Shown in pieces: positions 1 through 5,649 of a stretch of DNA of 6,105 bases (positions are counted from its first letter, which is position 1; every line of letters begins with the position of its first letter). The notes beneath the pieces are model-generated. The model ran no database searches. It worked only from the letters and a program-made list of their open reading frames with translations, and was not told the origin of the DNA. The position numbers were made by a program, and so were the translations under genes. The stretch comes from Pyrobaculum sp. (GTDB lineage Archaea > Thermoproteota > Thermoprotei > Thermoproteales > Thermoproteaceae), in contig JAEMPK010000092.1 of assembly GCA_022759345.1 (NCBI GenBank), forward strand, positions 1 through 6,105. The letters are read 5' to 3'.

Positions 1-681
1 GCGCAGGAAGACCGTCCTGGACTTCGCCAGGGGCAGGGGGCCCTATGTTTGGATCACCGTATACAACTACACCACGGCCCGGTTGGTGGACGAGGCCGGC
101 GTAGACGGGATCCTGGTGGGCGATAGCCTGGGAATGGTGGTGCTGGGTCTCCCCAACACGCTGGGCGTGACTATGGCGCGCTAAGAAACGCGTCCCGCCT
201 AGTTAGGGCTGGGGCAGACACGGTGAAGCTGGAGGGCGGCGCCGAGTATGCATACATAGTGGAGAAGCTGGTGAAGGTCGGCATTCCTGTTATGGGCCAC
301 ATGGGTCTCACCCCCAACGCGTCTTAACGCTGGGCGGCTTCAGAATGGTGGGAAGGACGGAGGAGCAGAGAAAGAAGATCTTAGAAGACGCCAAGGCACT
401 CAGAGACGCCGGGGTCTTCGCCATCGTGCTGGAGTTCGTCCCCGCCTTTCTGGCCAAGGAGGTGACTGAGTCTGTCGACGTGGCCACCGTATGCATAGGC
501 TCGGGTCCCTACTGCGACGGCCAGATACTTGTCCTCCACGACGTGATCGTCCTCTCCGAGAGGGCCCCAGCTTCGCCAAACGCTACGCGGACGCCGCCAC
601 TCTCATAAAAGACGCTGTGGCTTAATATGCGGAGGAGGTACGGAGGGGCTTTTCCCCGCTAAAGAACACTACAGGGAGTGA
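1..681 (+). pseudogene. panB: Decayed 3-methyl-2-oxobutanoate hydroxymethyltransferase (PanB)
   Basis: PanB makes ketopantoate from 2-oxoisovalerate and methylene-tetrahydrofolate, the first step towards pantothenate and CoA. Three frames together read as PanB. Positions 2-181 encode the N-terminal part, with VYNY, LVDEAGVDGILVGDS (metal-binding Asp at 122-124) and GLPNTLGVTM. Positions 178-324 encode ALRNASRLVRAGADTVKLEGG and GHMGLTPNAS. Positions 330-568 encode LGGFRMVGRT, LEDAKALRDAGVFAIVLEFVP, GSGPYCDGQILVLHD. Positions 569-649 encode SFAKRYADAATLIKDAVA, then AEEVRRG, and 658-681 encode PAKEHYRE and a stop. Lesions: a deletion near 176-178 that removes the roughly 30 residues holding the second metal-binding Asp (the DMPF region), a one-base loss near 325-328, a shift near 566, an in-frame TAA at 623-625, and a shift near 650-657. 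The start codon lies just outside the window. Several independent lesions make sequencing error an unlikely full explanation. The family assignment is firm. Confidence 0.9.
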
Positions 682-731
682 CATGGGCCGGAGACAGCCG
701 TGCTTCCCAGCGGCGGCATAGCTGTAAACTT

Positions 732-1106
732 TTACCTCGGCTTGGGGGCTATCCTAACCACGCCGACGTTGTCGAAATCGGAATCGTTTGACAATATGGT
801 GTCTATCCCGTAGCTCTGCATTGTGGCTAGGTGTATCCTGTCTTCGAACTCCCTGGGCTTCTCCAGACGGAGGGCCTTGGCGAGTATCTCGGCATCTAGC
901 GGCAGGAGGACGGCGATGTTTCTAAGGGCGTCCACCACCTCCTCTCTACGTATCAAGACGTAGAGAAGCCATGCCGAAAGTGCAGAAGTGGCGAGGCTCC
1001 CCTGGTGCCTCTTCAACAGCTCCCGGGAGCCCTCGCCGAATTGGGGGTGTGCAGTGAAGAAGTAGTAGAGGACGTTGACGTCAACGTAGATCAACCTGCG
1101 TGGCAT
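732..1106 (-). CDS. vapC: VapC-type PIN-domain toxin ribonuclease
   Basis: The product is 124 residues, the normal size for a single PIN domain. VapC toxins are metal-dependent ribonucleases held inactive by VapB. The fold signature is visible: YVDVNVLYYF near the N-terminus with Asp9, then TSALSAWLLYVLIRREE around residues 40-56, FEDRIHLATM with Asp89, and TILSNDSDFDNVG with Asp108, Asp110 and Asp112. The second acidic residue of the PIN active site, usually a Glu in the TSALT..E helix, is absent; Trp47 is in that helix and the next acids are Glu55 and Glu56. I chose the ATG at 1106 because it places Asp9 where PIN domains have it. The frame stays open to 1181, but the extra 25 residues merely overlap vapB and look unlike PIN sequence. 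The gene overlaps the end of vapB by 26 nt, which suggests translational coupling. PIN identity is secure; toxin role follows from the vapB neighbour. Confidence 0.9.
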   Translation of the reverse strand: MPRRLIYVDVNVLYYFFTAHPQFGEGSRELLKRHQGSLATSALSAWLLYVLIRREEVVDALRNIAVLLPLDAEILAKALRLEKPREFEDRIHLATMQSYGIDTILSNDSDFDNVGVVRIAPKPR

Positions 1107-1308
1107 CTTCCAACGCTCTTTCGATCTCCTCCACCGTGGAATACCTCGCCGGGCCGAACTTGCCGTAATAGACATCGACATCGTCGATGGGCTCCAGCAA
1201 AATGCCGCTCTCCGTCACCTTCAACCTAAACCGCCTGGCTTTTACGCGTCTCCGAATCTCGGCAGGTATGTAGATCCTCCCCGAGCCGTCTATCTCAACG
1301 ATTTCCAC
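1081..1308 (-). CDS. vapB: VapB-type antitoxin, AbrB/SpoVT-like
   Basis: This 75-residue protein begins with a swapped-hairpin AbrB-type DNA-binding domain: VEIDGSGRIYIPAEIRRRV at residues 4-22 is the family signature. Residues 23-40 continue the beta-rich domain, and the acidic C-terminal part (roughly 41-75, including STVEEIERALEDA) would be the segment that wraps the toxin. Antitoxins of this class neutralise VapC and usually repress their own promoter. The start is GTG at 1308; an in-frame TGA lies five codons upstream and no other start is available, while the ATG two bases upstream is in another frame. A TATA-like element sits about 22 nt upstream, so the mRNA is probably leaderless. 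The last 26 nt overlap vapC. Function is inferred from the fold signature and the toxin partner. Confidence 0.85.
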   Translation of the reverse strand: MEIVEIDGSGRIYIPAEIRRRVKARRFRLKVTESGILLEPIDDVDVYYGKFGPARYSTVEEIERALEDATQVDLR

Positions 1309-1325
1309 ATTTTTTCGTCATTGTT

Positions 1326-1335
1326 CATATATAGT
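1326..1335 (-). promoter_or_regulatory. TATA box of vapBC
   Basis: On the minus strand this reads ACTATATATG, centred about 22 nt upstream of the GTG start of vapB. The spacing fits a leaderless transcript. No ribosome binding site is visible between it and the start. Autoregulation by VapB here is expected from the family but no clear operator repeat is seen. Confidence 0.5.
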
Positions 1336-1444
1336 CTTTATGGAAAAACAACGTAGCAAGAGTCGTGGAGGCTGGATTAGCAACCGAGAGTTACTCAAGC
1401 TTGAATAGCTGGTCCGCAGAAAGCGGCTGTCGTGGTGCAGTAAT

Positions 1445-1454
1445 GTTTTTTAAG
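1445..1454 (+). promoter_or_regulatory. TATA-like box upstream of the small ORF and udg
   Basis: The sequence GTTTTTTAAG is centred about 25 nt upstream of the tandem GTG codons at 1475 and 1478, which is the spacing expected for a leaderless archaeal transcript. It is about 165 nt from the glycosylase start, so if this is the promoter, either the small ORF is translated first or the glycosylase mRNA has a long leader. Confidence 0.45.
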
Positions 1455-1474
1455 CATTGACGACACGCGTCCGC

Positions 1475-1627
1475 GTGGTGATCAAGAGCTGGGACAGGGA
1501 GAGGCTCCTCAGTCTCCTCCGCTCTTACGACAACGGGGCAGTCCTCGCCGACGCGGTCAGCCACATCGCCAAGAGGCTCACCGAGATCGCCGCCTCTCTG
1601 CCCCGCCGCGGCGGTGTCGTGGTATAG
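1475..1627 (+). CDS. Possible small protein of 50 residues, unknown function
   Basis: Tandem GTG codons (1475 and 1478) open a frame that ends at TAG 1625-1627. The product reads V-V-I-K-S-W-D-R-E-R-L-L-S-L-L-R at the N-terminus, then DNGAVLADAVSHIAKRLTEI, and ends in PRRGGVVV. It looks like two amphipathic helices with regularly spaced leucines, alanines and valines; no cysteines, no signal peptide and no membrane segment. The stop lies 14 nt inside the glycosylase gene, so the two would be translationally coupled. Support: the TATA-like box at the leaderless distance, plausible amino acid composition, and the lack of any other reason for about 150 nt of GC-rich DNA between promoter and glycosylase. 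I recognise no family. It might instead be an untranslated leader or part of a longer glycosylase N-terminus. Confidence 0.45.
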   Translation: MVIKSWDRERLLSLLRSYDNGAVLADAVSHIAKRLTEIAASLPRRGGVVV

Positions 1628-2270
1628 AGACTTCATAGAGAGGCTTGTCGCGTGTAGGCGGTGCCCCAGGCTGGTTGCCTATAGAGAGTCCGTCAAGCCC
1701 CCGCCCAGATTCCGCGGCGAGACCTACTGGGCCAAGCCCGTGCCGCCCTGGGGCGACCTGGGGGCCCGCCTGATGATCGTGGGCCTGGCGCCTGCGGCCC
1801 ACGGCGGAAACAGGACCGGGAGGATGTTCACCGGCGACAGATCGGCGCAGAACCTCTTCGCGGTGTTGCACAGCCTCGGCCTCTCCAACAAGCCGTACAG
1901 CCTGTCGAGAGACGACGGGGTGGAGCTGAGGTGCGTCTACATAACCTCCGCGGTGAAGTGCGCCCCGCCCCGCAACAGACCGACGGCAGAGGAGGTGAGG
2001 AGCTGCTCTCCCTGGCTCGCCGAGGAGATCTCCGCCGTGAGGCCGCGGGTCATCGTGGCTCTCGGCCGGGTGGCCTGGGACGCCGTTATAAGGACCCTCG
2101 GCGCCCCGCCGACGCCCTTCGCCCACGGCGCAGTTCTGCAGGCCGGCGCCGTGAAGGTATACGCCTCCTACCACCCAAGCCCCCTCAACGTGGGGACTAG
2201 ACGCGTGTCTCTTCAACAGATAGCAGAAGTGATCAGGAAGGCGGCCGCGGAGGCCGGCTGTCTGCCATGA
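1614..2270 (+). CDS. udgB: Family 5 uracil-DNA glycosylase (UDGb type)
   Basis: This 218-residue enzyme excises uracil (and, in characterised family members, some other deaminated bases) from DNA, starting base-excision repair. Motif A is GLAPAAHGGNRTGR at residues 57-70; the family 5 hallmark is visible in that the polar catalytic Asp or Asn of other UDG families is missing from this motif. Motif B is HPSPLNV at 187-193. Four cysteines, Cys14, Cys17 (CRRC), Cys116 (SAVKC) and Cys131 (VRSC), match the ligands of the 4Fe-4S cluster of thermophilic UDGs; Cys107 and Cys216 are extra. The start is GTG at 1614, placing CxxC near the N-terminus as usual. No clear ribosome binding site is seen; coupling to the small upstream ORF is likely. 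Its stop overlaps the transporter start by 4 nt (ATGA). The family 5 call rests on the close resemblance of motif A to the Pyrobaculum enzyme and is firm. Confidence 0.95.
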   Translation: MSWYRDFIERLVACRRCPRLVAYRESVKPPPRFRGETYWAKPVPPWGDLGARLMIVGLAPAAHGGNRTGRMFTGDRSAQNLFAVLHSLGLSNKPYSLSRDDGVELRCVYITSAVKCAPPRNRPTAEEVRSCSPWLAEEISAVRPRVIVALGRVAWDAVIRTLGAPPTPFAHGAVLQAGAVKVYASYHPSPLNVGTRRVSLQQIAEVIRKAAAEAGCLP

Positions 2271-3097
2271 GAGGCATCTCCTACGCCCTCTTCTCAGTGG
2301 CGGCGTGGAGCACCAACTACCTCGTCGGGCGCTTCCTCGTGGCAGGCGGCGTAGACCCCGTCGCCATGTCTATACTGAGGTTCGCCATAGCCACGCCGCT
2401 CCTCTTCCTCATGGCGAGATTTCCGCCCTACAGAGGCGCCGCGCGGCGCCTCGCCCTGCTGGGCCTCCTCGGCGTCGCCGGCTTCAACCTACTGCTCTAC
2501 TCCTCCCTGGCCTACGTCACGGCCGCCGTGGCGTCGCTTTTCGTCGTCCTCGCAAGCCCCACAACTCAGTTGCTGGAGGCGGCGCTGGCCCGGCGGAGGC
2601 CCGGCGGAGTTGCGCTTCTCGGCTCCCTAGCCGCCGTGGCGGGGGCCTACCTCACCCTAGAGCCGTACCTAGCCGTCCGCTCCTACCTAGGCCCCCTCTT
2701 GGCTGCGCTGGCCACGCTGTCTTGGGCCGTGTATACCGTATTGGTGAGAGGCATATATCGGCTGTACAGCCCCATCGAGGCCATGGCCTGGATCTCCCTC
2801 TTCGGGCTGGCCGCCATGTCGCCCACCGCCGCCGCCTCCAAGCCAGCAACGCTGGCCCACCCCCTCGTCATCGCCCTAGTGGCCTACGTGGCCGCGGTGC
2901 CTGGGGCCCTGGCGTACGCCGCTTGGAACGTCGCCGTCCAGAAGGCAGGACCCCGCAGGTCAGCCGCAGTGTTGCCCCTAATGCCGGTCCTCACCACGCT
3001 CCTCTCCTACCTCCTACTCGGCGAGGCCCTCACGGCGACACAGCTGATAGGCATAGCCGTGGCCGTAGCTGGGGTCTACATATCGGCAAGAGGCTAA
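2267..3097 (+). CDS. EamA/DMT-superfamily membrane transporter
   Basis: The 276-residue product has the standard length and the ten hydrophobic helices of drug/metabolite transporters, in two EamA repeats. Approximate helices are residues 4-24, 32-50, 62-80, 84-106, 113-133 in the first repeat and 140-160, 170-187, 198-220, 231-251, 256-274 in the second. Typical family features are the AAWSTNYLVGR start, the LRFAIATPLLFL helix, and the end LPLMPVLTTLLSYLLLGEAL followed by TATQLIGIAVAVAGVY. Short basic loops (RR at 60-61, 109-111) suggest cytoplasmic faces. Family members export amino acids, metabolites or drugs; the substrate cannot be read from sequence. The ATG overlaps the glycosylase stop as ATGA, so the genes are co-transcribed and coupled, although no functional link to DNA repair is evident. 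The gene faces cimA convergently across a 91-nt gap. Confidence 0.92.
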   Translation: MRGISYALFSVAAWSTNYLVGRFLVAGGVDPVAMSILRFAIATPLLFLMARFPPYRGAARRLALLGLLGVAGFNLLLYSSLAYVTAAVASLFVVLASPTTQLLEAALARRRPGGVALLGSLAAVAGAYLTLEPYLAVRSYLGPLLAALATLSWAVYTVLVRGIYRLYSPIEAMAWISLFGLAAMSPTAAASKPATLAHPLVIALVAYVAAVPGALAYAAWNVAVQKAGPRRSAAVLPLMPVLTTLLSYLLLGEALTATQLIGIAVAVAGVYISARG

Positions 3098-3137
3098 TCC
3101 GCCAGACCAAAGGCCGCATTGACGCATATACTAGCAA

Positions 3138-3156
3138 ACGGCGACGAAGCCGCCGT
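3138..3156. other. Perfect 6-bp GC-rich hairpin in the convergent gap
   Basis: ACGGCG at 3138-3143 pairs with CGCCGT at 3151-3156 around a 7-nt loop, between the convergent ends of the transporter and cimA. It could slow transcription from either side. Archaeal termination relies mainly on T-rich tracts, so a terminator role is only a suggestion. Confidence 0.35.
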
Positions 3157-3167
3157 GGCTCTCCGAC

Positions 3168-3177
3168 TTTATAAAAG
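3168..3177. promoter_or_regulatory. TATA-like / T-rich block between convergent genes
   Basis: TTTATAAAAG is nearly symmetrical and reads as a good TATA box on either strand. No start codon with a convincing gene follows at the expected distance. On the minus strand CTTTTATAAA lies 12-21 nt past the cimA stop and could be a T-rich termination signal instead. Confidence 0.3.
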
Positions 3178-3188
3178 GGCTCTCTAGT

Positions 3189-4795
3189 CTAGGCGGCGGG
3201 TTTGAGCCCCCAGCCCTTTTTCAAGCTCTCCTGCTGCAGGGCGAAGTCGTAGCCGTCCACAAGCGCCTTAATGGAGGCCATTACCACGTTGGTGGAGACG
3301 CCCACCGTGCGCCAAATCCTTTCCCCGTTTCTAAACTCGGCGGTTACCCTAACCACGCTCTCGGTGCTCCTCACGGAGGTGGGGAGCACCACCCGGTAGT
3401 CGCTGAGGGCCACGGCGGCCAGCTGGGGGAAGGAGGAGGTGAGGGCGCGCCTCAGCGCCACGTCCACCGCATGCACCGGGCCCACCCCCTCGCCGGCCTC
3501 CAGCCTCTCCTCGCCGTCCACCCAGACCTTAACCACGGCGTAGGCCCTCTCGCCGGGCCCCGCCACGACCCGCCACTCCACTAGTCTAAACATCTCTCTG
3601 TAGATGCCGAGGTGCCGCATCAATATGAGCATGGCCGAGGCTGGGGCCAAGTCGAAGGAGTACCCCTCCCGCTCCAGCCGCTTCACCTCCTCCAGAGCGG
3701 CCCTCACGGCGTCGCTCCGCTTGTCCAGCGGGATGCCCAGCTCCTCAGCCGCCTTGAGCACCACGCTGGCGCCCCCCGCCATCTCAGACACCACAAAGAC
3801 CCTCCTGTTGCCCACCAGAGCCGGGTCTATGTGCTCATAGGCCCGCGGCACCTTCATGACGGCGTCTGCGTGGACTCCGCCCTTGTGGGCGAAGGCGAAC
3901 TCCCCCACGTAGGGCTGGTAGGGATTCGGCTGGAGGCCCAGCGCCTCGTAGACCAGCCTAGACACCTCCCGCAGGCGGCCGAACTTGACGGGCGGAGGCT
4001 CGTCCCGCAGAACCCTCAGCCCCATCTTGAGCTCCAGGGTGGGCAAGACGGCTGTCAAGTCGGCGTTGCCGGTGCGCTCCCCCACGCCGTTGATTGTTCC
4101 CTGCACGTGCCGCGCCCCCGCCGCCACGGCCATCAATGTGTTGGCCACGGCGCAGCCGATGTCGTTGTGCATGTGGGCCCCCAGCGGCATCGCCGGGAAC
4201 CTCCGCCTCACCTCCGCCGTTATGCGGTACACCTCATGCGGCGGAGTCCCGCCGTTGGTGTCCGCCAGCACAACCACGCGGGCCCCCGCGCGCCAAGCCG
4301 CCTCTATAGAGGCAAGCGCCATCTCGGGGTCCTCCTGAAACCCCTGGTAGAAATGCTCAGCGTCGTAGATCACCTCCATGCCGTGCTCCCTGAGGTACTC
4401 CACGCTCTCCGTAATCATGGCGAGGTTCTCCTCCCACGTGACGCCCAACACCTCCCTCACGTGAAGCGTCCAGCTCTTCCCGAAGATCACCGCCACAGGC
4501 ACATCCGCCTTCACTATGGCGTTTAGGCTTTCGTCGTCCTTCGGCCTCGTGTACTTCCTCCTCGTGCTGCCAAATGCCGCCAGCTTCGCCCTAGTCAAGC
4601 TGTGATTCTTCATAGCCTTGAAGAACTCCAAGTCCTTGGGGTTGGAGTAGGGCCACCCGCCCTCTATGTAGTCCACCCCAAGCTCGTCAAGCTTAAGGGC
4701 AATCCTGATCTTGTCCTCAAGAGTAAAGGACACATTGGCGCCCTGCGCCCCGTCTCTAAGGGTTGTGTCTAGAACCTCTACATAATCCCCGACAT
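3189..4795 (-). CDS. cimA: (R)-citramalate synthase / isopropylmalate synthase-like (start disrupted)
   Basis: Enzymes of this family condense acetyl-CoA with pyruvate to citramalate, opening the threonine-independent route to isoleucine. The first in-frame start codon is GTG at 4733 (514 residues), but the frame upstream still encodes the family's essential N-terminus, DYVEVLDTTLRDGAQGAN, with the catalytic Arg and metal-binding Asp. So the gene must begin further up. The ATG at 4795 has ideal leaderless spacing from a TATA box but is out of frame by one; an extra G in GGGG (4787-4790) would give M-S-G-D-Y-V-E-V and about 535 residues. Counting from the GTG: LGVDYIEGGWPYSNPKD at 18-34, metal-binding GAHMHND at 185-191, NGVGERTGNADL at 215-226, HKGGVHAD at 283-290, and a LeuA-type C-terminal regulatory domain from about 385. 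IEGGWP and the overall length favour the CimA branch (TIGR00977 type) over true LeuA. One-base mutation, sequencing error or a non-standard start remain open. Confidence 0.87.
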
Positions 4796-4801
4796 GGCTA
4801 T

Positions 4802-5260
4802 TTAGGACTCGGGAGATATATAAATATTTCCGACGCGTCTAGAGAGGTAGTACCACGTGCCGAGGGCCTTGGCGATAAGTCTGCCCTTTGCGTCGCGGAC
4901 CTCGCCCTCCACCACAACTATGCGGCCTCCCCTCTTCACCACCCGGCCGCACACTTTGAAGGGCCCCTCCACGCCTGGCTCCAGGAAGTTCACCTTAAGC
5001 TCCACCGTGACTTGATCCACGCCGTCGTTAAGCGTCAAGGCGGCGAAGCCCATAGTCTCATCCAGCACAGCCATGATGACGCCGCCGTGGAGGACCCCGC
5101 CCACCCTCTGGGCGTTAGGCGACATGCCAAACTCCGCACATGCACCCCCCTCCGAAAGCTCCACCAGCCTGTAGCCCAAGAAGGCGGTGAGAGGCTCAGC
5201 CGCGTGGAGAAACTCATTTATCTTGTCGAGACCTGCAGAAAGAAGGGCAGAGAGACCCAT
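4802..5260 (-). CDS. PaaI-like hotdog-fold acyl-CoA thioesterase
   Basis: The 152-residue product belongs to the 4HBT hotdog group that hydrolyses acyl-CoA or aryl-CoA thioesters in the cytoplasm. The family core is clear: MSPNAQRVGGVLHGG at residues 46-60 leads into the long hotdog helix VIMAVLDETMGFAA (61-74), where Asp67/Glu68 occupy the catalytic acid region after the HGG turn; strands VTVELKVNFLEPG (84-96), FKVCGRVVKRGGRIVVVEGEV (101-121) and RLIAKALGTWY follow. An N-terminal helix (residues 1-28) precedes the domain, as in PaaI relatives. The ATG at 5260 has a TATA box 24 nt upstream, so a leaderless mRNA is likely. Its TAA ends 6 nt before the cimA ATG, so co-transcription is possible, while the cimA TATA box lies inside its last codons. 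The true substrate cannot be told; phenylacetyl-CoA is only one of the known ones. Confidence 0.9.
   Translation of the reverse strand: MGLSALLSAGLDKINEFLHAAEPLTAFLGYRLVELSEGGACAEFGMSPNAQRVGGVLHGGVIMAVLDETMGFAALTLNDGVDQVTVELKVNFLEPGVEGPFKVCGRVVKRGGRIVVVEGEVRDAKGRLIAKALGTWYYLSRRVGNIYISPES
4815..4827 (-). promoter_or_regulatory. TATA box of cimA, inside the thioesterase coding end
   Basis: On the minus strand this reads ATATTTATATATC, centred about 26 nt upstream of the ATG at 4795. It also encodes the N-I-Y-I residues near the thioesterase C-terminus. The exact leaderless distance supports the ATG at 4795 as the original cimA start. Confidence 0.5.
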
Positions 5261-5279
5261 GTCGTTTCCTACCGACCAG

Positions 5280-5289
5280 TTATAAAATT
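5280..5289 (-). promoter_or_regulatory. TATA box of the thioesterase gene
   Basis: AATTTTATAA on the minus strand is centred about 24 nt upstream of the thioesterase ATG at 5260, matching a leaderless transcript. The next gene remnant on this strand ends at 5300, so the promoter occupies nearly the whole 39-nt gap. Confidence 0.6.
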
Positions 5290-5299
5290 GTTACTAACC

Positions 5300-5610
5300 T
5301 CAGTTGTTGAGTTGTCGGTCAGTCTCGTTATCTTGCGTTGCGGCGTTACGGCATCTCGGCGGGATAAACACATCGATGAAGTTTCTATACTACTTTTCAA
5401 GGAGCTCCCGCGTAGTCACATGTACCTCGACGTCTTCTACGTACTTCCTCTTCTTCTCTAGCTACAGTCTAACCTCCTCGCGGTCTACTACGCCTTCGTA
5501 AAAGGCCACGTGGAGCGCATTGTATCTCGCCATATAGCGATCCCTAAGCCCAAGCCGCCTGACGCCTCAACTTCCTCCTCGAGCAAACCCCGCAGGGGAC
5601 GAATTTGCAT
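5300..5610 (-). pseudogene. Decayed protein gene, family not recognised
   Basis: One minus-strand frame gives protein-like sequence from about 5566 down to a TGA at 5300-5302, broken by two TAG codons (5462-5464 and 5390-5392). It reads LRDRYMARYNALHVAFYEG, VVDREEVRL-stop, LEKKRKYVEDVEVHVTTREL, LEK-stop, YRNFIDVFIPP, and ends TDRQLNN. The charged, helical character with alternating hydrophobic residues is that of a real soluble protein. Upstream, the frame meets TGA at 5567-5569, but a neighbouring frame starts at ATG 5610 with M-Q-I-R-P-L-R-G-L-L-E-E-E-V-E-A-S and would join it after one frameshift near 5550. The intact ancestor would be about 100 residues. I do not recognise the family; a small antitoxin-like or mobile-element protein are unsupported guesses. 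An alternative is a chance run of open codons, but continuity across both TAGs argues against it. Confidence 0.45.
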
Positions 5611-5649
5611 GATTTCTATTGAGCTTATTGGCAAATTCTGCTCCTGCGG
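5590..5649. repeat. Large imperfect inverted repeat (19-nt arms, 22-nt loop)
   Basis: The left arm 5590-5608 and the right arm 5631-5649 are complementary at 16 of 19 positions. The inner 8 bp (GAATTTGC / GCAAATTC) and the outer 7 bp (CCGCAGG / CCTGCGG) pair perfectly. The ATG at 5610 that may have started the adjacent decayed gene falls directly at the loop edge. It could be a foldback or miniature element end, an RNA hairpin in the leader, or a regulator site. There is no transposase nearby. Confidence 0.6.

Noticed and set aside
1340..1408. 22-codon ATG frame in the gap upstream of the small ORF
   Set aside because: Too short, and the nearest TATA-like element is only about 10 nt upstream and better explained as the vapB promoter.
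1578..2216. 212-codon open frame on the minus strand opposite the glycosylase
   Set aside because: It is antisense to a gene with clear family motifs; its proline/glycine/arginine-rich product is typical of GC-rich shadow frames.
2305..3174. 289-codon plus-strand frame over the transporter
   Set aside because: It is out of frame with the well-supported EamA protein, arginine- and proline-rich, and shows no domain.
3612..4526. 304-codon plus-strand frame opposite cimA
   Set aside because: It is a codon-bias shadow: His-, Arg- and Leu-rich low-complexity product, while the other strand encodes the synthase motifs.
5271..5319. ACCGAC / GTCGGT inverted pair flanking the thioesterase promoter
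   Set aside because: Only 6 bp with a 37-nt spacer; expected by chance, although an operator cannot be excluded.
4763..5461. 232-codon plus-strand frame opposite the thioesterase and remnant
   Set aside because: It spans the thioesterase promoter and gene in antisense and has no recognisable domain.
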